A stretch of DNA of 5,747 nt. It comes from Armatimonadetes bacterium UBA5419. Its GTDB lineage: Bacteria; Armatimonadota; UBA10988. Position numbers and translations under genes: made by a program. This document shows positions 5,747 to 5,747 of this stretch, in pieces; positions within the stretch are counted from its first letter, which is position 1; the number at the start of each line of letters is the position of its first letter. The notes below the pieces were generated by a model. The model made no database searches. It was not told where the DNA came from and saw only the letters and a list, made by a program, of their open reading frames with translations. Where the stretch lies: the NCBI GenBank assembly GCA_002409445.1, contig DHNJ01000253.1:1-5747 (forward strand), written 5' to 3'.

Positions 5747-5747
5747 C

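Larger units (their letters stand above)
5527..5747. other. Hairpin-rich noncoding tail
   Basis: After the TAG at 5524-5526 no reading frame in these 221 bases has a ribosome binding site, a plausible start and gene-like protein composition. The region holds several perfect inverted repeats, listed separately, with unstructured sequence between them (about 5614-5685). No T-run follows any hairpin, so no classical intrinsic terminator can be named. No tRNA or other RNA gene was recognised. Confidence 0.65.

Noticed and set aside
5527..5747. CRISPR array or tRNA in the tail
   Set aside because: The inverted repeats differ from each other and are not regularly spaced with unique spacers, and no cloverleaf arms or anticodon loop could be laid out.

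Overview
The window is a short, gene-dense piece of a high-GC bacterial genome (by eye about 70% GC, nearly every third codon position G or C). It is joined at its left edge to a small AT-rich fragment that does not belong to it. Bases 1 to about 134 encode, on the minus strand, a 44-residue internal slice of polynucleotide phosphorylase whose wording and base composition look like Bacteroidota (Flavobacteriia-like). At about 131-136 this stops mid-gene and the sequence switches abruptly to an equally interrupted GC-rich gene on the plus strand. The simplest reading is a chimeric metagenomic contig, not a natural junction.

From 134 onward there is one co-oriented plus-strand cluster. It holds a 5'-truncated GHMP kinase of the galactokinase superfamily, closest by remembered motifs to the kinase domain of plant L-arabinokinase (134-1093). 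Next are a complete RidA/YjgF enamine/imine deaminase (1123-1506) and a Gfo/Idh/MocA-family NAD(P)-dependent oxidoreductase (1537-2529). The last gene is a 973-residue secreted multidomain protein with a GHL10 (DUF187) TIM-barrel glycosidase-like core (2605-5526). Gaps of 29, 30 and 75 bases, each with a purine-rich ribosome binding site, suggest one transcription unit. The last gene could also have its own start in the 75-base gap.

A plausible but unproven theme is sugar use. An exported glycosidase-like protein would release sugars, a Gfo/Idh/MocA enzyme would oxidise or reshape a sugar or polyol, a sugar-1-kinase would activate a free monosaccharide, and RidA would protect against reactive imines. 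The substrate cannot be read from the sequence. Gene families and GC content would suit Planctomycetota or other PVC bacteria, Armatimonadota or similar uncultured lineages; this is a weak inference.

The last 221 bases (5527-5747) contain no convincing gene. They are packed with perfect inverted repeats: an isolated 18-base palindrome at 5596-5613, then three virtually abutting hairpins at 5686-5746 that run to the last base of the window. This hairpin array and the chimeric left edge are the most unusual parts of the window. I did not find a convincing new multi-gene system.
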